This document shows positions 42,505-51,624 of a DNA stretch of 64,000 nucleotides, piece by piece. Made by a program: the position numbers and the translations under genes. The stretch lies in contig NZ_CP018786.1 of assembly GCF_002025665.1 (NCBI RefSeq), positions 2,294,001 through 2,358,000 of the forward strand, given 5' to 3'. Each line of letters opens with the position of its first letter. Within the stretch, counting starts at the first letter, position 1. The DNA is from Chryseobacterium indologenes. Lineage in GTDB: Bacteria; Bacteroidota; Bacteroidia; Flavobacteriales; Weeksellaceae. Under the pieces are notes generated by a model. That model worked only from the letters and a program-made list of their open reading frames with translations. It did no database searches and had not been told where the DNA came from.

Positions 42505-43683
42505 TTATTTATTAATGATTATTTTTTTTGTAGTATTTCCTTTATCGGTTTTAATGGTAAAAGTATAGACTCCATTTGTTAATCCTGAAGTATTTATTTT
42601 TTCCTGGTTTTCAAGAATTAATACAGTATTTCCAGACATGTCATTGACTTCAACTTTGAATTGTTTTACCTTTTCCTGAAATTCAACAGTCACAAGATCT
42701 TTAGCAGGATTAGGATAAACCCTTATGGCTTCTGTTGAGTGTTGTGCTGTATCTTTAGTGCTTAAAAGATTGTTGGAAGTAGAGGCAACGGCAAAGTGCT
42801 GTAAAGCTCCCACAGCTGCTTTTCCTACATTAAAAACATACACAGGATCCAGATTGGCAAAAGTGTCACTTACAGTATGCTCATTATTACTTTGGATGGT
42901 TTCATAGAATCCGGTAATAGTGTATCCTTTCGCTTCAAAAGGCATGTAATCTGAGCTGTAAGCATGAGATAGATTCGTCTGAAGAGGGGAATATAGGGTA
43001 GTACAGGTCATCAATTCCTGAGTTAGAGTATTGGATATTGCATTATTGGAAGATACTCCGCCTTCATCTCTTTCACAGTTGATGGTAGTATTATTATTTC
43101 CTATAAGACCTCCTACCTGATCAATATTTAAAACCAATTTTATATCCAGAACCTTATTACCATTCTGATAAGCTACATTGTTTACATAATGGTTACTTCC
43201 CACAAGCCCTTGTTCTTCCCCGGAAAAATGAATAAACTTGATAGAGTATTCTGTAGGAACATTTTTCAATATTCTCGCTGCTTCCAGAATAATGGAAGTT
43301 CCACTTCCGTTGTCACTTACTCCAGGACCTACAATTGTGTCATAATGTCCGCAAATAATGATGTATTTGTTAGGGTATACTGTTCCTGTTTTGGTAATAA
43401 TTAGATTTTTTGAAGTGTTGCTTCCGTAGGTAAAAGAATCTTCAGACATATTAGTTGCTGTATATCCGTAAGACAGATATTTGTTTTTAAGCCAGTCCAG
43501 AGCATTATTATTAGCTGTTGTACCTGTTTTTTTTACTCCAAACCCTGCAAATTCCTGAAGGTTTGTACTAATATTGGTTTGGGTAACCATGTCTGCTCTG
43601 TCCTTATAAGCTTGAATAAAACTTTGTGCACTCATATTTTGCAGTGCAATGGAAGTGAGCAAAAAAGCTGCAACTTTTTTCAT
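42505..43683 (-). CDS. secreted M28-family metallopeptidase with T9SS sorting domain (paralogue 3)
   Basis: A 392-residue copy, more diverged than the other two, especially in the region after NIDQVGG (NCERDEGGVSSNN, then LSHAYSSDYMPFEAKG). The zinc site is intact (CGHYDT, GVSDNGSG, SGEEQG, NIDQVGG, NNEHTVSDTF). Signal peptide ends MSAQ; sorting domain IRVYPNPAKDLVTVEFQ, ending KKIIINK. It is first in the array. No terminator is seen in the 62-base gap to paralogue 2, so the two may be co-transcribed. Confidence 0.92.
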   Translation of the reverse strand: MKKVAAFLLTSIALQNMSAQSFIQAYKDRADMVTQTNISTNLQEFAGFGVKKTGTTANNNALDWLKNKYLSYGYTATNMSEDSFTYGSNTSKNLIITKTGTVYPNKYIIICGHYDTIVGPGVSDNGSGTSIILEAARILKNVPTEYSIKFIHFSGEEQGLVGSNHYVNNVAYQNGNKVLDIKLVLNIDQVGGLIGNNNTTINCERDEGGVSSNNAISNTLTQELMTCTTLYSPLQTNLSHAYSSDYMPFEAKGYTITGFYETIQSNNEHTVSDTFANLDPVYVFNVGKAAVGALQHFAVASTSNNLLSTKDTAQHSTEAIRVYPNPAKDLVTVEFQEKVKQFKVEVNDMSGNTVLILENQEKINTSGLTNGVYTFTIKTDKGNTTKKIIINK

Positions 43684-44002
43684 TTTTGATACTTTCTTTA
43701 GAGATTGCTAATATAGCAATAAATCATTATTTATTGTTGGTTTTTAAATAGAATAGTGCTTGTTTGCTTAATTTATTATTAATAATATGTCTTTTTATTA
43801 AATTTATCGTTACGCTAGTTTAAAATTCATTAAATGAATAAAATTTAGGTAAATTTTTCTTTATTATTAAGTGTATTCAATGATAAATTCATGTTTTATT
43901 AATTCTATCTAATAAGGTTTACTGTTGATATGGAAATTATAATAGGATTGATAAGAGTATCAGCTGGATTTTTAACAGTAATAAAAGTATATAACAAAAA
44001 AA
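43684..44002. other. intergenic region without visible genes
   Basis: About 320 bases of very AT-rich sequence upstream of the M28 array and downstream of rplT. It should hold the promoter of paralogue 3 on the minus strand, but no clear TAnnTTTG element or small gene is seen. Confidence 0.4.
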
Positions 44003-44020
44003 TCCCGGGAAATCCCGGGA
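44003..44020 (-). terminator. terminator after rplT
   Basis: Two TCCCGGGA blocks (44003-44010 and 44013-44020) separated by two bases can fold as an inverted repeat. On the minus strand they are followed by a T-run. It is an unusually GC-rich stem for this genome. Confidence 0.8.
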
Positions 44021-44050
44021 CCTTATATTGATAACAAAATCTATTCTACA

Positions 44051-44395
44051 TTATTTTACTTGATCTACAACAGCTTTGAAAGCTTCAGGGTGATTCATTG
44101 CTAAATCTGCTAAAACTTTTCTGTTAAGTTCGATGTTGTTCTTTTTAAGAGCTCCCATAAATTGAGAGTAAGACATTCCGTGCTCTCTAGTTCCCGCGTT
44201 GATACGAGTGATCCAAAGTGCTCTGAAATTTCTCTTTTTCTCTTTTCTACCACGGTAAGCATATTGCATTGCTTTTTCTACCGCGTTTTTAGCTACAGTC
44301 CAAACGTTCTTTCTTCTTCCGAAATAACCTTTAGCGTGCTTAAAAATTTTCTTTCTGCGAGCTCTTGAAGCTACGGCATTTACTGATCTTGGCAT
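44051..44395 (-). CDS. rplT: 50S ribosomal protein L20
   Basis: A 114-residue, very basic protein with the L20 sequence from end to end: [30 protein letters not shown] (in parts), [27 protein letters not shown], and C-terminal [25 protein letters not shown]. It binds 23S rRNA early in large-subunit assembly. It follows rpmI by 117 bases. In many bacteria it also represses its own operon through the mRNA leader. Confidence 0.98.
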   Translation of the reverse strand: MPRSVNAVASRARRKKIFKHAKGYFGRRKNVWTVAKNAVEKAMQYAYRGRKEKKRNFRALWITRINAGTREHGMSYSQFMGALKKNNIELNRKVLADLAMNHPEAFKAVVDQVK

Positions 44396-44512
44396 AATTT
44401 AAATTGTTTTTTTGAAAAGGGCGGCAATGTTATTGCTCTTATTGGCACCGTTTCAGGGTTAAAATTGTGAATTTGTTTGAATTCTTATAAACCGAATATA
44501 GATTTATAAAAA

Positions 44513-44710
44513 CTACTTAATTGCTAATTGACGTTGAACGCTTTTCTCATCCACTTTAGCTACGTAAGAAGTAGACGTAAGATTTCTCTTCTGCTTAGTT
44601 TCTTTCTTAGTTAAGATGTGGCTTTTGTAAGCGTTTTTTCTTTTGATCTTACCTGTTCCAGTAAGAGCAAAACGTTTCTTAGCACCTGATTTCGTTTTTA
44701 ATTTTGGCAT
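44513..44710 (-). CDS. rpmI: 50S ribosomal protein L35
   Basis: A 65-residue basic protein: [41 protein letters not shown], matching L35 throughout. It is normally directly behind infC, but here infC lies about 7.6 kb away and rpmI has its own -7 element (44786-44793). A small hairpin, CCTAA-AGACA-TTAGG (44759-44773), lies in its leader. Confidence 0.97.
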   Translation of the reverse strand: MPKLKTKSGAKKRFALTGTGKIKRKNAYKSHILTKKETKQKRNLTSTSYVAKVDEKSVQRQLAIK

Positions 44711-44785
44711 TGTTTTGCTTTTTTATTGTTTTTGTTATCAATATCTGTTTTGGCTACTCCTAAAGACATTAGGAATAATAGTTTG

Positions 44786-44793
44786 CAAAATTA
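44786..44793 (-). promoter_or_regulatory. -7 promoter element of rpmI-rplT
   Basis: Read on the minus strand, TAATTTTG matches TAnnTTTG. It gives a leader of about 70 bases before rpmI. The presence of this element explains how rpmI-rplT can be expressed away from thrS-infC. Confidence 0.55.
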
Positions 44794-44863
44794 CGAAAAA
44801 AAAATGAGACATGAAAGTATTTTTTAATAGGGATGAACAGGAAGAAAATGATCCTCAAATTGG

Positions 44864-44901
44864 AAAGACAGACCTGTATTAAAAACAAGTCTGCCTTTTT
44901 A
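44864..44901. terminator. probable terminator of the alpha/beta hydrolase gene
   Basis: AAAGACAGAC (44864-44873) and GTCTGCCTTT (44889-44898) form a stem with one A-C mismatch and a 15-nt loop. It lies between the hydrolase stop and the rpmI promoter. Confidence 0.5.
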
Positions 44902-44946
44902 TAGATAAGCTCTTTACTGTAAACTTAATCCAGTCTCTATAGAAAC

Positions 44947-45768
44947 CTAAGATTTGAAAAACTCCAAAAGGTCTTTGTTGATTGTTTCAGCCTCCGTTGT
45001 CGGCATTCCATGAGGAAAACCAGGATAAGAGATTAGTTTACCATTTTTAAGCAAGGTAGCAGCTACTTTACCAGTTGTTTCAAAAGGAACAATCTGATCA
45101 TCTTCGCCATGCATTACAAGTACCGGTACCTCTACACTTCTAAGATCTTCAGTGAAATCTGTTTCAGAGAACGCTTTTACACAGTCATAATGTGCTTTGA
45201 TAGAACCGCTCATTCCCTGTCTCCACCAGTTTCTCTGGATTCCTTCAGAAACATTTGCTCCTTCTCTGTTGTATCCGTAAAAAGGAAAGGTAATATCAAT
45301 GAAAAACTGTTGCCTGTGTTTCGCTGTATTGTTTCGGATATCATCAAAAACAGAAATAGGAACCCCATTAGGGTTATTCTCATTCTGAACCATAATAGGT
45401 GTCACTGCACTTACCAGAACGGCTTTTGCCACTCTTCCGTTACCGTGTTTTGCTACATATCGGATTACTTCACCACCGCCTGTGGAATGACCTACATGGA
45501 TCACATCTTTTAAATCTAAAGCTGCAACAATTTCTGCTACATCGGAAGCATAAGTATCCATATCATGTCCGTAAGGAGTCTGTTCAGATCTTCCGTGTCC
45601 TCTTCTGTCATGAGCAATTACTCTGTAGCCCTGTTCTAAAAAGAAGAACATTTGTGCATCCCAGTCATCACTGGATAATGGCCATCCGTGGTGAAAGAAA
45701 ACCGGTTGTCCTTTTCCCCAATCTTTGTAATAAATTTCTGTTCCGTCTTTTAATGTAAGTGTGCTCAT
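44947..45768 (-). CDS. alpha/beta hydrolase (non-haem chloroperoxidase/arylesterase type)
   Basis: A 273-residue enzyme with the alpha/beta-hydrolase triad: nucleophile Ser in VGHSTGGGE (about residue 97), acid in VMHGEDDQIVPFE (about 228), and His in GFPHGMPTTEAE (about 252). The oxyanion motif is HHGWPLSSDDWDAQ. Sequence and length match the cofactor-free haloperoxidase/esterase branch, which hydrolyses esters and can make peracids. No signal peptide, so cytoplasmic. It is transcribed alone. Confidence 0.92.
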   Translation of the reverse strand: MSTLTLKDGTEIYYKDWGKGQPVFFHHGWPLSSDDWDAQMFFFLEQGYRVIAHDRRGHGRSEQTPYGHDMDTYASDVAEIVAALDLKDVIHVGHSTGGGEVIRYVAKHGNGRVAKAVLVSAVTPIMVQNENNPNGVPISVFDDIRNNTAKHRQQFFIDITFPFYGYNREGANVSEGIQRNWWRQGMSGSIKAHYDCVKAFSETDFTEDLRSVEVPVLVMHGEDDQIVPFETTGKVAATLLKNGKLISYPGFPHGMPTTEAETINKDLLEFFKS

Positions 45769-46132
45769 TGTTTCTTTTTTAATAATTAATAAATAGTGTA
45801 TTTGACTTTTTTATAATCACAAATGTAGATAGAAAACCTTTATAATATATTGATCTAAGGTAATAATTCATTAAAAATTTATAAACAATAATAATATATA
45901 GATAATATTCTTTAAAACTAGAATGGGTTGGAATTTTTTATATTATAAATGTCTGCAGGTGAAAAAAACTCAAAATTAGTTTTAAATGATCTCAGAAAAA
46001 GTCTGGCGGCTATCAAATATAGCTGATAATCGGGATTGTCTTATTTTTTGATTATTTCTACTATTGAGAATCAAATTCAGATATACTTGATGGTCTTCTG
46101 AATTCATATTTAAATTATAAACCTATATCATT
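45769..46132. other. divergent intergenic region
   Basis: This 364-base gap lies between the divergent hydrolase and small membrane-protein genes. It is AT-rich, with no gene, consensus promoter or strong hairpin that I can support. Confidence 0.4.
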
Positions 46133-46351
46133 ATGCTTTCATCCGCAGATTTACAGATTGAAAGAGCCATATTCTTTGCTGTGCTGATTCTATTTTTCGG
46201 AGCTGGATTTTTGTGCACCCTTATTATTTTTATAATGAATTCTGTACAGAAGAAAAATAAAAGTGGAGGGTATTATTTGCTCTTATTTCTCATTTCCGGA
46301 GCTGTTGGAGTCGCTTTAGTTGCATTTTATTTCTATACGATGTTGCTGTAG
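46133..46351 (+). CDS. small membrane protein of unknown function
   Basis: A 72-residue protein with two hydrophobic helices (IFFAVLILFFGAGFLCTLIIF, about 13-33, and YLLLFLISGAVGVALVAFYFY, about 48-68, each quoted approximately) separated by a basic loop NSVQKKNKSGG. ATG 46133 follows an A-rich leader. It has no recognisable family and lies upstream of, but 436 bases from, the sensor kinase. Confidence 0.6.
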   Translation: MLSSADLQIERAIFFAVLILFFGAGFLCTLIIFIMNSVQKKNKSGGYYLLLFLISGAVGVALVAFYFYTMLL

Positions 46352-46787
46352 TGTCTTTTGCAGGTTAGATATTTTAAAAGGTTTTCTCAGAAGATGCAAA
46401 GGTGTAAAAACCCCTGTTATCAGGGATGTTTTTGTACTGCTTCTATTTTTATCTTTGACTCAAAAATTACCAAAGATAAAACGGTTAAAATCTTTCATTT
46501 ATAACTTTTATAGCTTCCTTTTTCACACCCGATTCAATGATCAATTCTTATTTCGAAATAACACAACATTAAAAAACATGGGTAAAAACAATAACAAACT
46601 AGAATTGAGTGAAGGAGAAGCTGTAAAAGTATAATGCGAAAGCTATTTAGCAACAAAAATATGAATCTAACATCAACACAGATATAAAGTATTTTTCGGG
46701 GTAAGAATACAAGCTAAATCGATTAGCAGGTATTTACTTATATTTATGTTCTTTACTATAATGCAACTTAATAAAGATAAGGGTTTG
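46352..46787. other. intergenic region, no supported gene
   Basis: A longer frame (46320-46634) overlaps the preceding gene and lacks protein-like character. Inside it, ATG 46578 begins an 18-codon frame (MGKNNNKLELSEGEAVKV, stop at 46634) that has normal-looking residues and an A-rich leader, but it is too short to call. The region also holds the leader of the kinase gene. Confidence 0.35.
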
Positions 46788-48995
46788 ATGTACAGGTTAT
46801 TATTTATATTTACTTTGTTGGTTTGTCCGTTTTTTACTCAGGCACAGGATGTTTTAAGCAGATTAGAAAGGGAATACAGCCATGCCTCAAACAATATGAC
46901 TGAACAGCTTAATCTGGCTCCCAAATATGCGACCGCCTTATTTTTTCATAACCTCAAACCTAAGTCTTACCAGATTTTAGCCACCAACATTTCTCTTGCT
47001 GCAAAGCAAACAGATGGAAAATATGCCACCATATTATACGCGGTGCAAGCCATGAATTATCGGCTGGATAATAAAACAGCTGAGTCTTCAAAAAGTCTTG
47101 ACATGGCAAAGGCATATAGTTTAAAAACGAATAATAATGAGGCTAAAGGCTATTTTAATTACGCAAAAGGCTGGATTCTGATCCGCAATAATAAAACAAC
47201 TGATGCCGTTACTGCGTATTTAAAAGCGATTGAATATTATGAAAATTCGCCAACAACCTCTACATTGTATGGGAGATTTGGAAATACAGCCAAAGAACTG
47301 TCCACGATTTATTCTAACCTCAATGAATACCAGCTGGAAGAGAAGTATAGTAAGCAGTTTTTGTTGCTGGCATCCAAACAAAATGACCCAAATCTGATCT
47401 TCGATGCCTATATGAGAATGGGGTATGTGTATGAACAAAAATATACGCAAACCCCATCCAATACGGAGCTGAGAGATAAAACAGAGCAATATTATCTGCA
47501 GGCTATAACAACTTTTAATAAAAATAAAGACAGGATGCTTAACAGGAGCAGTCTTTCCTATGCAGCGATTAATTTAGCCAATTTGTATACTGAATTTGAT
47601 AGAGATAAAGCAATACAGTATGCCAGCTTAGCCAACAATGTGAGTCTGGAAATAGGCGATCCTATTCATATTGCTTCATCATTTGGAATTCTGGCAGAAT
47701 TAGCCTTACAGGATAAAAATTATGATTTAGCGAAGTCTTATTTTCTAAAAGCCTCTATGGAAATTGGGAAAAGTCCGGTGCGAGATCATAATATTGAATT
47801 ATCTATTCTTGAATCGTTATCCAGAATTAGCGAAGAACAGGGGAATTACCAGGAAGCAATCACTTATTATAAAAGTTATGTAGATAAATACAAAAGTGTT
47901 TATGACCAGGAAAAACTGGATATTACCAAAAGATTAGAATCCCAGTTTGATAAAGAACGCCAGGAACAGAAATATATCAAGTTACAGCTGGAAAGCGACA
48001 AAAAAGCACAGGAAATTAAGTTGATCAACATCCTTCGGGCACAGCGCGAGCAGGTATATAACAACTTAAAACTGGTAGAAGAAAACCAACGTGAACGACT
48101 GAAGTTTTCAGAACTTGAATCCGAGAAAAAAGAACAGCAGCTTCGGTTGGCAAAACTGGAAACCCAACAGAAGAACAACGATATTAATACCTTTAAAAAG
48201 TTACTGGCATTCAAAGAGAAGATCAATACTTATTATATCTTCTTTATCATCTTCTTTATTATTTTAATCCTCTTATTGCTGTATGCTTATCAACAACGGG
48301 CAAAGTCTATTAAGAGAAGAGATGAACTGCATGCTTTGGCTATGGAACAAGAGAAACAAAACTCAAAAATATCTACGCTTACCGCATTGCTTGAAGGGCA
48401 GGAACAGGAGCGTGGTCGTCTTGCCCGTGATCTTCATGACGGATTAGGAGGCCTGCTTTCAGGAACGAAACATCAATTGTCTTATTTAAATCCTTATCAG
48501 TCCGAAAATATAGAGGAGGGAATTTCAAAATCAATTGAGCAGATTGATGGCGCTGTGGAAGAACTAAGAAGGGTAGCGCATAATTTAATGCCGGATTTAT
48601 TAACAAAATATGGTCTGGAAGTTGCGATTAAGGAATTTGCCTCCCGTATATCCAATAATGCATTAGACATTCACACTGAGTTTATCAATTACAGTAATTC
48701 CATTTCGAAGGAAAAGCAATTGATTATTTACAGGATCATTCAGGAATTGGTCAACAATGCGATAAAACATGCCAATACATCTGAAATTATTATTCAGATA
48801 AGCGAAGAAGAAAATCTATTAAACCTTACCGTAGAAGACAATGGTAAAGGTTTTGATCCCGCAGGATTAAATGCCAGAAAAACAGCGGGTTTTCATAATA
48901 TAGAACTAAGAGTCCAATTTCTAAAAGGAACCATGAATATCACTTCTGAATTGAATATTGGCACCAGTATAGAACTTCAAATCCCTATTTATTAA
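46788..48995 (+). CDS. TPR-containing sensor histidine kinase (NarX/HisKA_3 type)
   Basis: A 735-residue kinase from ATG 46788, which gives the signal peptide MYRLLFIFTLLVCPFFTQAQ; ATGs at 46746 and 46761 would add a polar stretch before it. Layout: periplasmic TPR repeats (about 60-370), a coiled coil rich in Glu/Lys/Gln (about 380-475), one membrane helix (about 480-502), HisKA_3 with phospho-acceptor His 550 in RDLHDGLGG, and an HATPase_c domain (VNNAIKHANTSE, VEDNGKGFDPAG, GFHNIELRVQFLKG). It probably senses a periplasmic signal and phosphorylates the regulator two bases downstream. Confidence 0.92.
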   Translation: MYRLLFIFTLLVCPFFTQAQDVLSRLEREYSHASNNMTEQLNLAPKYATALFFHNLKPKSYQILATNISLAAKQTDGKYATILYAVQAMNYRLDNKTAESSKSLDMAKAYSLKTNNNEAKGYFNYAKGWILIRNNKTTDAVTAYLKAIEYYENSPTTSTLYGRFGNTAKELSTIYSNLNEYQLEEKYSKQFLLLASKQNDPNLIFDAYMRMGYVYEQKYTQTPSNTELRDKTEQYYLQAITTFNKNKDRMLNRSSLSYAAINLANLYTEFDRDKAIQYASLANNVSLEIGDPIHIASSFGILAELALQDKNYDLAKSYFLKASMEIGKSPVRDHNIELSILESLSRISEEQGNYQEAITYYKSYVDKYKSVYDQEKLDITKRLESQFDKERQEQKYIKLQLESDKKAQEIKLINILRAQREQVYNNLKLVEENQRERLKFSELESEKKEQQLRLAKLETQQKNNDINTFKKLLAFKEKINTYYIFFIIFFIILILLLLYAYQQRAKSIKRRDELHALAMEQEKQNSKISTLTALLEGQEQERGRLARDLHDGLGGLLSGTKHQLSYLNPYQSENIEEGISKSIEQIDGAVEELRRVAHNLMPDLLTKYGLEVAIKEFASRISNNALDIHTEFINYSNSISKEKQLIIYRIIQELVNNAIKHANTSEIIIQISEEENLLNLTVEDNGKGFDPAGLNARKTAGFHNIELRVQFLKGTMNITSELNIGTSIELQIPIY

Positions 48996-48997
48996 AC

Positions 48998-49627
48998 ATG
49001 ATAAAAGTAGCCATAACAGATGATCATCCACTTCTATTAGAAGGGTTGAAGAATATTTTAGGAAATAGTGATACGATAGATGTAGTAGATTGCTTCAGAA
49101 ACGTTTCTGAGATGAATACCGGTCTTGCAAAACAAGATGTCGACATTTTATTGCTGGACATCAATCTGGTAGATACCAACAGCATTGAACTGATTAAACC
49201 CTTAAAGAAAAAATACGGCAGCCTCCAGATTATTATACTGAGTGTTCACAATGAACTGCCCGTAATTAACAGTACCCTGGCTGAAGGGGCTTTGGGATAT
49301 ATTCAAAAGAATGCCTCAGTTTCCGAAATCCTGGAAGGAATTACTGCTGTATATGCCGGGAACAGGTTTTTATGCTCTCAAACGAAGTCTGTTTTGGAGA
49401 AAAAATCAACGGATGGATTAAACCATGTTCCGAAATTAACGCGAAGAGAAAAAGAAATTCTGGCTGAAGCCTCAAAGGGGTTGACAACCAATCAAATGGC
49501 AGAAAAGCTTTTCATCAGTCCACATACCGTAGAAAGCCACAGAAAGAATCTTATTGAAAAATTTCAGACTTCTAATCTGAGTTCAGCCATAAAATTAGCC
49601 ATAGAATACGGCTTAATTATCGAATAA
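48998..49627 (+). CDS. NarL/LuxR-type response regulator
   Basis: A 209-residue regulator. Receiver domain: acidic pair in ITDDHPLLLEG, phospho-acceptor Asp in VDILLLDINL (about residue 54), Ser/Thr in IILSVHNE, Lys in YIQKNAS. The C-terminal LuxR helix-turn-helix is LTRREKEILAEASKGLTTNQMAEKLFISPHTVESHRKNL (in parts). It lies two bases after the kinase gene, forming a standard two-component pair. The genes it controls are not evident; flanking lipoprotein genes are candidates. Confidence 0.94.
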   Translation: MIKVAITDDHPLLLEGLKNILGNSDTIDVVDCFRNVSEMNTGLAKQDVDILLLDINLVDTNSIELIKPLKKKYGSLQIIILSVHNELPVINSTLAEGALGYIQKNASVSEILEGITAVYAGNRFLCSQTKSVLEKKSTDGLNHVPKLTRREKEILAEASKGLTTNQMAEKLFISPHTVESHRKNLIEKFQTSNLSSAIKLAIEYGLIIE

Positions 49628-49640
49628 ATATTCAACCAGC

Positions 49641-49677
49641 AAAAAGGTCTGCTTACATCGCAAAGCAGACCTTTTTT
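49641..49677 (+). terminator. terminator of the two-component operon
   Basis: AAAAAGGTCTGCTT (49641-49654) pairs with AAGCAGACCTTTTT (49663-49676), a 14-bp stem with an 8-nt loop and T-rich end. Confidence 0.88.
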
Positions 49678-49704
49678 ATATAAATTTAAAATTAGGTGTA
49701 ATTA

Positions 49705-50271
49705 TTAATCTTTGAATTTGAGTGCAGCCTGGAACAGGTTTTTCTTTCCTATTAAATCATACTCATCATTATATTCGGGCTGATACATTAATAGGAAAAC
49801 CCTGCCGTCAAAATCCTTCAGATTGATAGGCTGATCCATCATAATATCATAAAACCTTGTAATAGTACGGGTAGCTGTCCATTGTTTTGCGTTGCCTTTA
49901 GGGTTTTTATCAAATCTATGGTCTTTTGCATCTGTATAATACCAGTAAGAAGGTGCAGAATCCATTAAAAACATTTCTTTGTCCTTGTTATACAATTCCT
50001 CCGCCATGCCTGTATTCTGAAACCACGGAACCTCAGTGTTCAAAAGTCCCAGTGCTCCGGCATAAATATCTTTATTTGTGGTGGCTCCCACTAAAAAGCC
50101 TTCCAGATTGTTAGAGGTAATCTCAAATAGAAAAGGGGATTTTTTCAGTTCATAAACATCATTGACAGGCTGAATTACTTTTCCATCCTGTTTAATCACA
50201 ACTTTTAACGATTGTGCGAAAGTCATAAAACTTAATAAACTAAAAAGGAGGGTCAAACTTAATTTTTTCAT
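49705..50271 (-). CDS. exported protein of unknown function
   Basis: A 188-residue protein with a clear signal peptide (MKKLSLTLLFSLLSFMTFAQ) and a beta-rich mature part. It begins LKVVIKQDGKVI and includes FEITSNNLEGFLVGATTNK, SYWYYTDAKDHRFDKNP and a C-terminal VFLLMYQPEYNDEYDLIGKK. No catalytic motif or lipobox. Probably periplasmic. I do not recognise a family. It is transcribed alone, converging on the two-component operon. Confidence 0.72.
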   Translation of the reverse strand: MKKLSLTLLFSLLSFMTFAQSLKVVIKQDGKVIQPVNDVYELKKSPFLFEITSNNLEGFLVGATTNKDIYAGALGLLNTEVPWFQNTGMAEELYNKDKEMFLMDSAPSYWYYTDAKDHRFDKNPKGNAKQWTATRTITRFYDIMMDQPINLKDFDGRVFLLMYQPEYNDEYDLIGKKNLFQAALKFKD

Positions 50272-50395
50272 TGTATCTCTTTAAATAATTGCAGCAAAGA
50301 TATTAGACTTTATACCCATACGCACTGGCTGATTTCAGGGGTTTTTGATCTTATTCCAAACTTCAGTTACATTCTTGCTCTTCAAAAAAAATTTT

Positions 50396-51466
50396 CTAAA
50401 ACAGATCAGCCTTCAACTGTATTTTTATATAAGCCGTTTTTTGCTTTTTACCATTGACCGAAGCAGAATTAAGGGGATAGACTTCCGCATAAAAGGTATC
50501 ATCAGCTGTCCAGAATGCCTTTTTTTCGTCTGCTATTTTGAAGTTGGTGAAATTCACGTATAAAAGATTATCATGTTTCTTGGTTTGTGGTAAGTATTGA
50601 GTGATGATAAAATCGCTTCCCACATCATTGTTAGATGAAATGCAGGTAACCCAGCTCTTGGAAGGAAGAATTTGCGGATAACCATTTGTGCTGAGTTCAA
50701 ACAATACTGCATTTTTTATATTGAAAAAAGAATAGTAAGAATCTACAACTTTATTAGAGTTTTCTTTGAAAACCTCCATGTTTAAATAAGGTGATCTTCC
50801 TACATATTCATTAGCCAGAGGTCCGGTTTCCGTGGATATATTTTCATGTTGGGTAATCACTTCTTCTCTGCCATTTTCTTTGTATACCCAGTTGTCATTC
50901 TGCAGCGTTATATTCGGATTCTTTACCAAGGTTTCATCGATTCTGTTTTTTGAGCTGGCTTTAAATTCCTGTTCTGAAATCTCAGCAATGGTACCGAATT
51001 TCTTAAAAGATTTGTTCTTAAAATCACCAGATTCCTTATATGTGCTGCTTCTGATCTCATAAAGATCCACACCATTTAAAGTAAGTTCAAATGCTGGTGT
51101 AAATTCTGATTTCAGGACAAAAGCTTCAATGCTATTCGAAATATTGTTATTAATACTGTAGTGAATTGAATAGAAGTCCTCAAACTCTTCAAATCCATAG
51201 TAATTATCGAGTTTATTATAGGCCATTTTCAAATGGGCTGCCTCTTTACTTGGAGTGACAAAAAACTGTATAGAATCCAGCTTGGTGAATAATTGAAAGG
51301 GTACATCCAGAACATTATCAACTCCTTTTATTTTTTTGAAATCAGCCAGTGTTATTTTTTTTTGCTTAATTTCAGTTGTTGTTTTATCTGTGTCCGATGT
51401 TTTATTCTGTTGATTACATCCTGCAAGAACTATCACGGATGATATAAAGATTGGAAAGATTTTCAT
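50396..51466 (-). CDS. lipoprotein of unknown function
   Basis: A 356-residue lipoprotein from ATG 51466 with lipobox VLAGC and Asn after the Cys; an upstream extension of 45 codons lacks this feature and is rejected. The mature part has a Thr/Lys-rich linker, then a mixed alpha/beta region (TLADFKKIKGVDNVLDVPFQL, LKMAYNKLDNYYGFEEFEDF). Charged KNKSFKKFGTIAEISEQEF follows later. No known domain is recognised. It is divergent from another lipoprotein gene, and the 158-base region between them should hold both promoters. Confidence 0.7.
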   Translation of the reverse strand: MKIFPIFISSVIVLAGCNQQNKTSDTDKTTTEIKQKKITLADFKKIKGVDNVLDVPFQLFTKLDSIQFFVTPSKEAAHLKMAYNKLDNYYGFEEFEDFYSIHYSINNNISNSIEAFVLKSEFTPAFELTLNGVDLYEIRSSTYKESGDFKNKSFKKFGTIAEISEQEFKASSKNRIDETLVKNPNITLQNDNWVYKENGREEVITQHENISTETGPLANEYVGRSPYLNMEVFKENSNKVVDSYYSFFNIKNAVLFELSTNGYPQILPSKSWVTCISSNNDVGSDFIITQYLPQTKKHDNLLYVNFTNFKIADEKKAFWTADDTFYAEVYPLNSASVNGKKQKTAYIKIQLKADLF

Positions 51467-51624
51467 TTTATATTTTTCCGCAAATGTATCTGTATTCAGG
51501 TCTGTAGCCAACAAAACCTTCTGATATAGGGAATAAATGGCTGAAAACAGGGATATATTGAACGATGGATTTTGGAGAATTTTACAAAACGATAAAACCA
51601 ATATTGTAATTCACTTTATAAAAA

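Noticed and set aside
46320..46634. 104-codon open frame on the plus strand
   Set aside because: It overlaps the end of the small membrane-protein gene, has unusual Phe/Cys/Leu composition and no start context; the only part worth noting is an 18-codon frame at its end.
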